From the NCBI GenBank assembly GCA_018398575.1, contig JAGTXZ010000010.1:930001-994000 (forward strand): a DNA stretch of 64,000 bases, read 5' to 3'. This document shows, piece after piece, positions 33,052 through 43,700 of this stretch. The notes under the pieces were generated by a model. That model was not told where the DNA came from and searched no databases. It saw only the letters and a program-made list of their open reading frames with translations. Position 1 is the first letter of the stretch. The number at the start of each line of letters is the position of its first letter. The DNA is from Ampelomyces quisqualis. Lineage: Eukaryota > Ascomycota > Dothideomycetes > Pleosporales > Phaeosphaeriaceae. The translations under genes were made by a program, and so were the position numbers.

Positions 33052-34751
33052 CTAGACTCGGCGTATGTGCTCGGCTTTGACACTGTTCCCCTTATCAAAG
33101 GCAGAGGTCATGAAATCAGCCTCGAGCGTCTCGAGGTCAATGTTACCAACCTCCGCGTCATCGCCGTCGAAGATTTTGGCCACCTCCTCAAGTGTAGGCC
33201 CACGAGTCTCGACGTAGAAAACGCTGACGAAGATGACTTCGATGAAGATCCAGCACTAGAGTGTGTTAGTACTTAGCCATCAAGTCCGTCAGAGTGTATG
33301 TGACAAGCTTACCGCGTAGATGGTGTAGAACTTCCACCTGGGGTTCAAGTGCCTGAAGCCAAAGGGGTTAACGTATTGGTTGATAGTAAGCGCAACCTGA
33401 ATGAACAAGTTCATAATCATGAGGCCCTTGGCACGAATCTTGAACGGCAGAATCTCCACCGTGTACGCAACGAGAAGACCAGACCAAGCCAGCGCATACG
33501 CGACGGTAAAGATCCAGATCATAGCAATGACCCCCTTGGCAGCGGCCTTGCTCTTCTGAACTTCTGCGTAGGAAGAGCAAATAGTCCAGATGACGAAGCA
33601 CACGCACATGGATCCCGTCGCGGCAATGAAGAGCGCGCGGCGACCGACGCGGTCGACGAGCAGAGCACATGATACGGACACGATGAGGGAGAGAATGACA
33701 AGGCCACCGTTGAGACCGAGCTGTGTGTCGCCGTCCATGATGCCAATCGACTCGTACACATCAGCGGCGTAGTACGATGTGAGACCATTACCGGACCACT
33801 GCGAGAACAGACCGAGAGATGCAAGGAGCATAAGCCTGTACCTGTTTCCCTTGGTCCTGAAGAAGTCTAGATACGAAGAGTGCTTCTGGTATAGGAACTC
33901 GAGGCGAAGAGTCTCCTTGATCTCGGCATATTCAAACTGCACGGTGGGGTCGTTGGTATCGCCGTCCGCGTGGTACTTTCCGAGAATGTAGAGAGCCTCC
34001 TCGTTCCTTCCCTTCGCGATCAACCAGCGAGGTGATTCGGGAATGACCCAGATGAACGCCAACTGTACAAGAGAGGGAGCGGCTTGGGTGAGTGCGGGAA
34101 CGCGCCAGCACCAGTCGTTGTCGATACGCTTAGTACCAAAGGTCAACCAAGTACAGATAATGGCACCGACGTTCCACAAACAGTTGTAAATGGCGGTAAC
34201 ACGTGCGCGATGCTGAGGATGGCAGATCTCGGTGAGAAGCAGCGGAGATGAGAGTTGGGCTAGAGAGTTGCCAAAGCCCATAAGGAACCGACCTCCCATG
34301 AAGTAGTCAAGGTTCTTTGCGGCTCCCTGGATGGCGGCGCCAACGACCATGATGATGCATCCGAGGACAATGGCTGCCTTGCGACCGTAGTGGTCGGCAA
34401 TGTAGGGAGTGACGGGGAGCGAGGCGATCGAACCGATGGAGTAGAGTGCAGTCAAGAGACCAAGAGTGGACTCTTGTGGATTTCCAAAGTAGTCTTTCCA
34501 GTGTTTGAGAATGCGGAGATTGTTCAACATCGATCTAGAATTGTCAGTGCGATGACTGCAAGCTGTAGTAGAACGACATACCCATCGTAACCAGTCGTCG
34601 CAGAAGCAATGCAAATAATGAAGGCATAAAAGTAGAGTTGTCTTAGCCCTCGGTCTTTCCTCCAGTTAACGCGAGCCAGATAAGGAGCCTCTGCTTGAGC
34701 GATTTCAGTATCGGCGCCCACTTTGGGCTTGAACGTGTCCACGAAACCCAT
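33052..34751 (-). CDS. MFS sugar transporter, lactose-permease-like
   Basis: Three exons, complement of 34582-34751, 33313-34534 and 33052-33255, with introns of 47 and 57 bp, give 531 aa, usual for a 12-helix sugar porter of the plasma membrane. Signatures: AFIICIASATTGYDGSMLNN in helix 1 across intron 1, ADHYGRKAAIVLG in loop 2-3, PESPRWLIAKGR after helix 6, the Gln/Ser/Asn-rich helix 7 (LGLFSQWSGNGLTSYYAADV), DRVGRRALF in loop 8-9, VEILPFKIRAKG, and VETRGPTLEEVAKIFDGDDA in the final exon. The tail (NSVKAEHIRRV) is cytosolic. Such proteins carry lactose, cellobiose, hexoses or galacturonate; the substrate cannot be read. Splice joins reconstruct conserved codons. Confidence 0.93.
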
Positions 34752-36792
34752 AATGCTCGACCAATTGGAGAACTTTCAAGGAAGAAACGCATTCAAGTGG
34801 TGTGGCTGGTTTCCAAACGCACAACCATCAGAGAAGACTTGAGATATAACTTCTTCTCATGTTGCCCTGGCCATATTGCAGCAAGTGGGAGATAGATTGA
34901 GGCTCCAGATTGCCTCGTATGTGTTGCTTCTTGCAGCCCTATTGGACCGATGGCTCCAGAATAAGGTCTAGCCGTCCGGCTAAATTAATTTAGAAGTAGT
35001 CTTGTGGCGCTGGATCTCATGCGCCGATGAATCGCCGTCTGGGGTAGAGTGGCACAGTGAGTGGTCGTCTGATTCACCCCTCAGCTCAGGCACTCCAAGC
35101 ATGTCTTCCTGTTTGCCTGTATGCTGAGCATATGGCACGATAGCTAAGTTGCTGTAAAAGATGCTACAGACGCATCGCACACGAGCAACGCGACTCTTCT
35201 TGTACCGCACGCACACGAGACTCGGAATCTGTCATCAGGCGCAATAAGATTTGCATGCATCGAGTTGGCGAGGACAGGCCCGCCCACCTGCCATGTTGCG
35301 CAACAAGCACTTCTAGCTGCATTTTTCCGCGGCCCTGTTTCATTGTAAGCTGCGTTTGTCAGGGTTCCATAAGGCGAGCGTGCTTCGGTTGAAATAGATT
35401 AAGCATGCTCTAGCCCCTGACATTAAGCTCGTATCTCCCCGGATTCAGCACATCGAATACCCGAACGCTGGGCAAGTGCTTTTATTTGATTTACGCAGTG
35501 GGGATCGATGCCTGCAAAGGTCGTGGATGAGAGACGAGAGGGCGATGTATCACGTGGGGCCGTTACCACCGCGTCCGAACTGCTTTCGGTTAGCGTTTAA
35601 TCGCTTGCCTTCATACCTATCCTCCCACTTGATGAACAAAACTTAGGCTCCAAATTTTGTCCCAATAGCCCTATCCAATCGCTTTATATAACGCTTTGAC
35701 AGCCTGGGCATGGTTAGTTCCAGAAAAGTTCCCCGCATCGCGCCTGAGTGAACTGTGTACAGTTCCGCAGCTATCGTAGATCTCAAGGATCAATATGCCA
35801 ATGATCAAGCAACAAATTCCGAACTTATAAGGCGGAAAATCCTCGCGTACCCATATGATCATTTCGCACGCTTGTGTCAACAACATCACATGTCTTATCC
35901 TCACGATTTGAAGTCACTCACACCACATATGGCTTTTCCCCTCTTCGATTCACTTACCACACAACAATCAGATCCTGCATTAGACTGTACCCCTAGAGAT
36001 CGCTGTTCTAACCTTCATTTGGATCTCTCTCTCGTTATTCAAGCTCCCAATTTGTAGAAGTAGATTAGATCCGTAACCGTTGCAGCCACAGCATCAACGA
36101 CCCGTGAGCGCGCCCCACCTCCATCGTGTCGGAATCTCCGTATCGCACGCCTCGGCACTTTGCATTTCATAGTGCTGAAGAGCTGTTGTCAAGTGAAAAG
36201 CACACAACAAGATGCATTCGAGTGAACTTTTATAACCTTGTTGACGAAAAAGAGAAGAGCCCGACGATAGAGTCTGGCGACTCAACATGCAGCGACGCGA
36301 CCACAGCCTGTGCGAGGTTGATCAGGTAGTCGATTCATGGTGCATAGTCTCAGACTTGCTTGAGTGCTTGCGATGTTTGTCTTAAGATTGTCTAGCTATA
36401 TCCACGACTCTTGGGGACTGCGATCGGTCACGCAGTCTCTTCTGCGCTAGGCATTTGAGAATTTCAGTTCACAGCCGTCCTAAGAAACATACTGGAAACA
36501 CTAAAAGCAACAACAGAAGCATCGTAACCTATTGTAAAGCAAGTTACTGTGGTGGGATGCGACGCCACTCTTTCTGCGCGGCAGGCCGTGCGCAACAAGT
36601 TGGTGAGAATGTTTGTGGCGTATTAAGAAAGGAATCAGATTATTGCCCGTGCGCTATATTTCTAGCTTGCGTAGGGGTTTGTCTTAGTTTGCCTTTTGTG
36701 TGTTCTGACTAGACGTCGCAGCTTTGGTCTTTATAAGCTTCCGCGCTTTCTTTTTTGGGCTTCTTCACACATCCAGAATAGCGACTACAACA
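34752..36792. other. 2-kb gene-poor interval
   Basis: No domain or exon chain was recognised on either strand. Open frames (34980-35216 minus, 35755-36057 plus, 36126-36329 plus) are short and motif-free. A TATA-like CTTTATAAGC near 36,730 probably belongs to the small gene at 36,793. Confidence 0.45.
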
Positions 36793-37219
36793 ATGAACGC
36801 AAGTAAGTCATAATTGCTCTAGATGTAACTTCGTCTTTAACATGGCCTACTAGATAGACAGAATGTGTCACTCCGTGACTTCTTGGTCAAATTCTTAGAA
36901 GGTAGAGGCAAACTCCCTTGTGACGTGGGGCTCGAGCAGCTTGCAGGTATTTTGGCTCGAACCGTCTCCACACTCAACGCATACTAACTTTCATCGAGAC
37001 AATCTAGCTTATATCAGCAGGAAGCGGCTCGGACCCAACGTTGTTCTCGATTACTCCAAGTTCCTCCTTGTCCTCAGTGCTTCAACATTCCATTACCAAA
37101 TGCATTTCATGTATGGAGATGTGGAATTGCTAAGTGGCAATCATACAAGCACGCTTGAAAGACAGCTTATTGGGGTTTTGGATGCTTCAGCCAGCGTGAT
37201 TTCGAAATCTGTGGGTTGA
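36793..37219 (+). CDS. Small unknown protein, tandem family member A
   Basis: Three exons (36793-36802, 36854-36946, 36999-37219) give 107 aa. The first exon is 10 nt; introns of 51 and 52 bp are GT-AG, and the second has a textbook ACTAAC branch site. The protein reads SLRDFLVKFLEGRGKLPCDV, then GLEQLADNLAYISRKRLGPN and VVLDYSKFLLVLSASTFHYQ, MHFMYGDVELLSG. It has no signal peptide and no membrane segment. The core LAxNLAYI...LDYxxFxxVL...FxYxDxxLLSG recurs in two neighbours (37.7-38.1 and 38.7-39.1 kb), with the second intron at the same codon and phase, so the three share an origin. I do not recognise the family. Confidence 0.68.
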
Positions 37220-37744
37220 GTGACTGTAGTAGCATGGAGCGCATAGGTTGAGATCAGACCAAGAGCTCGGTTTGAATTAGGGGGTGAAGCTGAGGTTCTT
37301 GCGGGCCTAAAATAAGACAGCATGGATTCAAGTGGCTTGGACCATGTGCTCCCTTCTGCGCAGTAGTTAACAAGAAAAGTTTCTATTAAACCACTGTTGC
37401 AGCACGAATTTCGGAATTAAGGCACATCATTTTTTTCAACTTCAGCTTTAAGACCATTTTCATGATGCCATAATAGTGCTGTATCTGCAGCAACCCGGCT
37501 TTACCTTACTTTTACCCAGGCAGCCATTTTACTTAACAGCGCATTGTGGCGCTAGCATAAGAACTGGGCTTTTCCGTAGCTGCAAACCACCGATATTCTG
37601 AGAAAACCCTGAATTTGAACGTAACATGGCAACTCTACAAACGAACACGCGGAAATATTCTCAGATCTTACCAAGCCTCTAGAGAGTTGAATTTTTACAT
37701 CAAATAGCCCCCAGCAAGTACCAATCGCTCCATAACTTCATACT
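37220..37744. other. Spacer between family members A and B
   Basis: No gene was recognised. It may include the eroded 5' part of member B (an ATG near 37,626 opens a frame that soon stops). Confidence 0.4.
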
Positions 37745-38074
37745 TATTCCGCCAGGGGGTAAGGCTCGCTTTGCGAGATTGGAGACGAGCAGCTTGCAGG
37801 TGTTAGAGTCGACGCATATTCAAGGTGAAGATGTATGGCCTTGTATCTAGACAACAAACCTTTCTTTATTGCAAAACAGCGCCTGAGACAAGAATTTGCT
37901 CTGAATACTTCCGAGTTCCCAATTGTCTCCAGCTACACAGAAGATAACGGTTACGCGATGCGTTTCATATATAAAGATGAGATTTGTAGCGAAGGAGACG
38001 ACGCCAATTCTTACGCAATTGATGGATCGTTGGAGGCTTCGGCCGTTTCAACTTCAGAATCTCTACGCAAGTAA
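37745..38074 (+). pseudogene. Tandem family member B, 5' end broken
   Basis: Codons for CEIGDEQLA precede a GT-AG intron (37800-37850), and the frame resumes with DNKPFFIAKQRLRQEFALNT, SEFPIVSSYTEDNGYAMRFI and YKDEI. Splicing is at the same place and phase as in members A and C (EQLA-D / AQLA-Y). The equivalent of RGKLPCDVG in A reads RG-stop-GSLCEIG here, with an in-frame TAA about nine codons before the intron. No upstream start could be connected. It is therefore probably a relic, unless an unseen exon bypasses the stop. Confidence 0.6.
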
Positions 38075-38720
38075 TAGTGACAGCGCAGGATGGGAATGAT
38101 ATTTTTTCACAACAAGTTGCGATTGCTGCGATTGTCAACCTCTCCACCCAGGAATTACCTTCGATCCAGCTCCGCTGACTTCTCCAGGCTTATCTCTCGA
38201 GAGTCAAATGCAGTACCCTTCGTACTGTCTGAGTGGCCATGATGCGATGAAGAAGGCCGCCGGAGGTCCTGAGGTCAGTTTTGAGGCGAGCCCATGGTCT
38301 GTCCACGAAGCTCCGTCTTGAGCAGGAGAAAGGGGACACGAAAAAGGCATGAGTGGATGATCTAGGAGGAATGACTTGGTGAAACCGCATCCGACCCCTT
38401 CGGAGCATAACTCGATAAGAATTCTACCAGGGCGCTGCTACAGCTCTCGACCTCTCAAGTAAAGCATTATACTAGTACTGTCTCTACAAAGGATGCATTT
38501 TGATCTGGCATTCTCGTTCGGCTCTAGACCAGACTCATCTATCACCACTGGATAGATCTTACAGATCCATGCGGCCCCCTTCTCCCCCTCCAAACCTTGA
38601 TTACAAATCACCAACACTGCTTCCTCGGTACAACTGTCGACTCCTTTACAAAATGACAACCTCAAATGCATCGACGGGCAAGTATTCCGCAGACTGAAAA
38701 CGACGGAATACTAACACAGC
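38075..38720. other. Spacer between family members B and C
   Basis: No independent gene was seen. A possible first exon of member C lies at 38653-38681. Confidence 0.4.
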
Positions 38721-39100
38721 ATGGCATTTGGCAAATGCGAGTCGGCCCGAGAGGCTTTGCTCATCTTGCTACAAGAACGCGACGTCGATTCCGATAGCTA
38801 TAAGATTGCCCAGCTTGCATGTACTTGTCCTACGCGGCTGCTAATGCGCGAATGGCTAACTTCCATCAAGATAATCTGGCCTACATCACAGGCACCACTA
38901 TTGGACACGACGTCATCCTCAACCATACCAATTTCTTCATCGTCCTTGGCCTCGCAGACAGTACATGGCGTTTGGATTTCCTCTATGAGGACAAGCCACT
39001 GCTCTCGGGACTCAGAAGGTCATGTGCAGAGGATTCTCTTGATAGATTGTTCGCGGCATCAGCTGAGAAAATGTCAGGGTTTGTCAATCACAGCGTTTAA
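38721..39100 (+). CDS. Small unknown protein, tandem family member C
   Basis: From ATG 38,721, exons 38721-38820 and 38871-39100 give 109 aa. The 50-bp intron has a GCTAAC branch site and lies exactly where the second intron of member A lies. The protein reads MAFGKCESAREALLILLQER, then DSYKIAQLAYNLAYITGTTI, GHDVILNHTNFFIVLGLADS, TWRLDFLYEDKPLLSG. A short additional first exon is possible (38653-38681, start MTTSNASTG, with a 38-bp intron ending CTAACACAG), which would mimic the three-exon layout of A. The intron would be unusually short. No signal peptide is seen and the function is unknown. Confidence 0.66.
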
Positions 39101-39742
39101 AGCATTAGAGCCGTAAACGAGATGCGTTTCAGACACGGTTCATGGTTGAGTACCGGTGCAAAGTAGGATGAGACTCGAATCGTAGATGCTAAGTGCAAGA
39201 TGTAGCTTTAGCATACAAATCAACTTGTACATACAAGTTTCGGACAGAGTCGATTAGTGCACAGAAGAGATGTAATTCAGTGAGACTGCCCGATCAATTC
39301 ATCCTCGCACTCTTCTTACGTGCTATGTACACTGCGTGATTCCCACACCTTTACTGCGACTTAGAATACTAGAGCACGGGCGCTTCGAGATTCCCAACCC
39401 CGTGAGAAGATTCCTACGGTCTTTTGCTCACATCAATGCTTCACTAGTTAGTGTATGCGAAAGGACTCCACATTCTTCGACAGTCTTGTTAACCACCCCC
39501 CAAAAAACGTCGGTGACGATTTGACATTGCTGCCCCACGCCTCCATTAAGCCCCCACCATCCTTCACCCCTGCAAACCAACATGACGTCAGCGGAACCCT
39601 TCAGCCTGGCACCCGGTGCGCAGTAATCATGCATGTAAACACACGCCATTCAAGAAGCATTTCCCCGCAAAGCGTGAAACCCCCATCTTCGATCGCCTCC
39701 CCGTTTACATTTCGTCAGCCTTCCCCCAGCACTCATGTCAAC
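39101..39742. other. Intergenic interval
   Basis: This is upstream sequence of the small membrane-protein gene. An open frame from 39,455 runs into that gene in frame, but its N-terminal part looks like leader translation. Confidence 0.4.
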
Positions 39743-40286
39743 ATGGGGATACCATACTCGCGACAAATCAACGCTGCATTCGAACAAGTCACACCTCTAG
39801 TAGCCGCCGGCTTCGAACTCGTGCGGACGACGCGGGACATATCGATCTTACTAGCCGCAATCCAAGTGCTGACTGTGATTCTCCTGTTGCTGATATTACT
39901 GGGCTTGATCGCGCTGTTGTACTGCGTCAATCCTGATGTACAAGTTCGTGGGCCCCGGGTTCGGGATTTCCCCTTGCTGAAATATGTCTGGTTAATGCGT
40001 GGTGCAGGATGAGCGCAGAAAACTCGTAACGCCGTGGCTGCGCGCTATTGCGCGGATAACGATCTGGGGTATCGTTAAGAGCGCGATAAGTTCGGGGGTT
40101 GTTTTTGGCATTACGACGTGGGCGGTGTGGAGATTGTTTGTAGTGAAGAGGTGGGTGGAAGATGTCGAGTATGAGGGGAATGTAGATGCGAATGACGCGT
40201 TGGAAAATCTAGAGGAAGATGAGAAGGCTGAGGAGGAGAAGGAAAAGAAGAAAGAGGGGGGGATTAAGAAGGGGAAGAAGAAGTAG
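39743..40286 (+). CDS. Small membrane protein with basic tail
   Basis: Two exons, 39743-39937 and 40008-40286, with a 70-bp intron, give 157 aa. The N-terminal half (MGIPYSRQINAAFEQVTPLV) is followed by a long hydrophobic segment (LAAIQVLTVILLLLILLGLI) that can cross a membrane. After the intron, a second moderately hydrophobic helix (IWGIVKSAISSGVVFGITTW) and a charged segment lead to an acidic then Lys-rich tail (EKAEEEKEKKKEGGIKKGKK). The lysine tail resembles ER-retention-like or cytosolic basic tails. ATG 39,743 was chosen because the N-terminal extension upstream is low-complexity. The family is not recognised; it is probably a conserved Pleosporales hypothetical. Confidence 0.75.
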
Positions 40287-40737
40287 AGCAGTGGATTGGG
40301 GAACTGTTGGGGAGGACGATTGTGGTCATGGCGAAGGTACCAGAGACTCGCGTGCACATGCCGTACGCGAGGTGTAACACAACAGCCCACAGAATAAGTG
40401 AGAAAGTAGAGAAGGGAGTGCATTTGTGGGCCAACTGGATAGTGCCGACACGTAGGCTTAAAATTGCCGCCGGGAGCAGGCGATGTATGATGTATAATTC
40501 TGGGTTGGTCTCCAAAAAAAAAGCACAAACTAGATCATGCCCACGTAGTTTTATCAGAGCACTTTGCACTAGATGTGGATCTAGTGTATATACAACAAGT
40601 TACTGGTTGCGCCTCCTCTGCTGAGTACATTTGGGGAGACAAATTACTTCTCGCTACACAATACGCCTGGGTGAATGACGCCGTACAGCTTAGCTGTGTA
40701 TGGAACACGAACTCTAAGACTTGTGGTAACCAGAAAG
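40287..40737. other. Convergent 3' interval
   Basis: This lies between the small membrane-protein gene (plus) and the histidine kinase (minus). No gene is supported. Confidence 0.45.
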
Positions 40738-42633
40738 TTACCCCATCAAAAGCGGCTCAATGTCTCTGAACTTGACCGGCTTGAGCAGGTACCCATCACA
40801 TCCCGAAGCTCTCGCCGTACTGCGCGCAACCTCACTCCCAAGTCCTGTGAGGGCTAGGATATGTATCCTGTCGCACTTTTTCTCGTGTTCGAACTGCCTG
40901 ATAGCAGTAACGGCCTGGAAGCCATCGAGAACGGGCATGCTGAGATCCATGAAGCAGCAATCGAAGGGATCCTCTTCTTCCAGAATAGCTTGCTTGTATA
41001 GAGTCACTGCTTCGGCACCATCGGCTGCAAGAGAGAAGGGGACGCCTAGGCGTCTTGTGAATGCGGACAGAACTTTGAGGTTGATGGGGTTGTCGTCAAC
41101 GAGGAGGAATCGCTTGAAACGACATCGCTTGTTTGGTGCGGCAGTATGGTGCGACGAGAGTGCTTCGCCTGTATCAGAGCTAGCGGAATGGCTGGAGTCT
41201 TGAGGTGCCACAACCTCTACAGAGGGTGCTTCATAGTTTGACTGATACCTGAGAGAGTGGCTCGCAGTTGCCTTGTTGACCATGGTACAGTCATTTTGAG
41301 TGAGAGAACTCCGTAGTGCGAGAGCTCGTAGATGTACGTCTAGATTTGGGGGATCCTCTTGCGACTGCTGCGAGAATGGACCTTCTGGCTTAGCCCTGGC
41401 TAGGGCAGTCGTAAGAGCAGCGCATAGTCTCTCCCGAGTTATAGGAGACGCCATGCAAATGGCGCCTTTTGTGCCAAATACTCGATCGAGCCCTCGCACC
41501 TGATTCCCTAATGTAAGCACAGCGATCGGACGTTTGCTGGTCGCAAAGGCAGAGAACAATCTCTCGATATCGAACATGTCCGTGGGCACAGATTCCAGAG
41601 CATCAATTAAGATGATATCCGTGTCTAACGTTGCGTCAGCCGCAAGGTCCTTGACTATCATCTCGAAGCTGTCCTCGCAAATGTTTCGAATAGACCGCCA
41701 CATCCCTGTTTTGGGAACTATGATTCTTGCCCTTGTGTTGGCGGTGGCATCGATTGAACCGAGGGTAAGCAAGCCAAGAGATAGACCTTGTAACTTTCGT
41801 TGCGCGGTGATGCCATTCCCACAGCTCGCCACTTGTGGCTTACTTGGCTCGTGTTGTAGAGGCACTTTGATCGTGACTCGCGTGCCTTCACCAACTTTGC
41901 TCTCAACACATACCTGGCCACGGAGCGATTCGACAATGCTCTTCACCAGACTCAGGCCCAATCCAGTGCCTGGGCTTAGATTGTTTTCTTGCATGAAAGG
42001 TGTGAATAAGTGATATTTGAGAAACTCTGGACTCATGCCGATTCCTGTATCTGCGACAGACAGACAGATATGAGAGCGAGTACGTTCTGTCGCGGGTAAA
42101 AGACTCAACCCTACGTCGATGTATCCGGCAGTCGTGTATTTCAGTGCGTTGCTGCATACATTTAGCAAGATCCGCTTCCAGGCTCCCTTATCGATGGGTA
42201 ATATCCAACTCAAATTGCTCTCAATGTAGGTTGTGATCATTACTCTTTCCAGTGGGAAGCCTTCGACATCACAGTTAGCCATATTTCTTTGCTCTCTGTC
42301 GAGACCATGCTCCATATCCTTTGCGTTAGTGTGACCCAATGCTACCGCTCTTAGTACATCTTCGATGAGAATCCCCAGATCGACCGGGTCTTCACTTATG
42401 TCTCCGCTGATGGGTCCGCTGCGCATGGTATTATTGTCGGCTTGGCGCCAGTCGACAGCACGACTGTTGATTTTTGTAAAGTCGAGAAGATGGTTAAAGG
42501 TGTCTAATAATGTAGTGCTGCATGACTCAATCATTCTCACCAAGGAAAGCAGTTCTGGATCCGTGACGCTTTCTTGCATGAGCTCGACCGTGGCGAGTAT
42601 TGCTACAGAACGGATCGAATATGGAGTTTCCAT
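40738..42633 (-). CDS. Truncated hybrid histidine kinase lacking H-box His
   Basis: The 631-codon frame encodes the C-terminal half of a fungal hybrid sensor kinase. In order: a dimerisation helix pair (VELMQESVTDPELLSLVRMI, TTLLDTFNHLLDFTKIN); the ATPase domain with N-box LLNVCSNALKYT, G1 DTGIGMSPEF, F-box region LFTPFMQ and G2 SPGTGLGLSLVKS; a pseudo-receiver-like linker; and a receiver with VDDNPINLKVL, phospho-Asp in CFMDLSMPVLDG, Thr in LALTGLG and Lys in LLKPVKF. Where the family has a Ser-His-Glu-hydrophobic-Arg phosphoacceptor box, the sequence reads RRSFMETPYSIRSVAIL, so the His is missing. The open frame continues upstream to about 42,699 (ALSQNRRSF, family-like) and then meets a TGA. 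No sensor domain follows; AT-rich repeats begin there. It is probably a 5'-truncated pseudogene. Confidence 0.82.
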   Translation of the reverse strand: METPYSIRSVAILATVELMQESVTDPELLSLVRMIESCSTTLLDTFNHLLDFTKINSRAVDWRQADNNTMRSGPISGDISEDPVDLGILIEDVLRAVALGHTNAKDMEHGLDREQRNMANCDVEGFPLERVMITTYIESNLSWILPIDKGAWKRILLNVCSNALKYTTAGYIDVGLSLLPATERTRSHICLSVADTGIGMSPEFLKYHLFTPFMQENNLSPGTGLGLSLVKSIVESLRGQVCVESKVGEGTRVTIKVPLQHEPSKPQVASCGNGITAQRKLQGLSLGLLTLGSIDATANTRARIIVPKTGMWRSIRNICEDSFEMIVKDLAADATLDTDIILIDALESVPTDMFDIERLFSAFATSKRPIAVLTLGNQVRGLDRVFGTKGAICMASPITRERLCAALTTALARAKPEGPFSQQSQEDPPNLDVHLRALALRSSLTQNDCTMVNKATASHSLRYQSNYEAPSVEVVAPQDSSHSASSDTGEALSSHHTAAPNKRCRFKRFLLVDDNPINLKVLSAFTRRLGVPFSLAADGAEAVTLYKQAILEEEDPFDCCFMDLSMPVLDGFQAVTAIRQFEHEKKCDRIHILALTGLGSEVARSTARASGCDGYLLKPVKFRDIEPLLMG

Positions 42634-42789
42634 GAAGGATCTCCTATTTTGGCTTAGTGCCTTGGCAGTGCCTGCCTGTAGATAGCTTGAGCCGCCTCAC
42701 TCATGAGACTCTCAACTCTAACTAATACAATCACAATATACACTAAGCTTTTGCTGTCTTTTAGGCCTTGGCTGTAGCATCTAGTAGCT

Positions 42790-42970
42790 AAAAACTTTCG
42801 CTCTGCTTCGCATTGCGCGTATAGCTGTCCTCCTAGTTCCGCATTGCGCGCATAAGCCTAACAAGCAATTGTTAGTCTTTCTACTCCGCACTGCGCGTAG
42901 TAGCCATCTCTAATCTGCATTGCGCAGTGCTCTTCTGCTCTGCATTAAGCGTGTAGCTGCCTATTGCTAA
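42790..42970. repeat. Degenerate tandem repeat with TCTGCATTGCGCG core
   Basis: About five imperfect copies of a unit near CTCTGCATTGCGCGTAGCTG follow each other, with spacing of roughly 35-45 bp. They lie at the very start of the AT-rich repeat block. No coding potential is seen. Confidence 0.6.
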
Positions 42971-43700
42971 GACAGAGTGCTAACTAGCCTAGCCCTACTC
43001 GCCTATACTGCAGCTTTAGATCTTAAACCTACATTAGACACCCAACTACTACTTTAAAACACAGCAATTAACAACTAGCTATAGTTTTCTAGCATATTTA
43101 GCCCGCTAACTGCCTAAAACTGTAGCACTGTCTAACCCTAAGACTCCTAGGAGACTTGTAACTGCACCTTACAATTACCTTACACACATACCTCCTAAGA
43201 AACAAGTAAGCAGCTAAGAGCTTAAAGGATTAGATATTAACCTAAACAAAACAACTCTATCTTACTTGTTGTCTCTACAAAGAACTTGTTGCTCTGCTGT
43301 AGTAGCAACTAAATATACTACGTTAAGCTAGCTGCGTTAACTATAGCGTACACAAACATAATAAGGAAGGAGAGGAAATCTTATATTATCTAGGAAAGAC
43401 ACCTAGGCTAGCTTGGTTCAGAGTAAACTAGAACTAGAAGTAGCTAGTACATCTAACTTAGGAGCGGCTAGTGCACCTAAGATTGCTAACCAAAGCAAGC
43501 AATTACTACTGCTAGGAGTAGACCTATTAGGAAGTATAGATCTAGCTTTCTTAAGCCTGCCCTATATTTCTTAAACACCCCCTTTTCAATTACTGTCCTC
43601 TCCCCTCTATTAATCCTCTAACACTCTCTCTTGTTAACTAACTTCTATACAGTTGTCTCTAGTGCAACTATTTCTAGTTAACAACCTTTTTACAGCCTGC
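42971..43700. other. AT-rich repeat-derived sequence, unassigned
   Basis: TA-rich sequence with frequent CTAG words and no open frame. It probably includes the 5' end (LTR or leader) of Gypsy element A, but I could not match an LTR pair. Confidence 0.4.
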
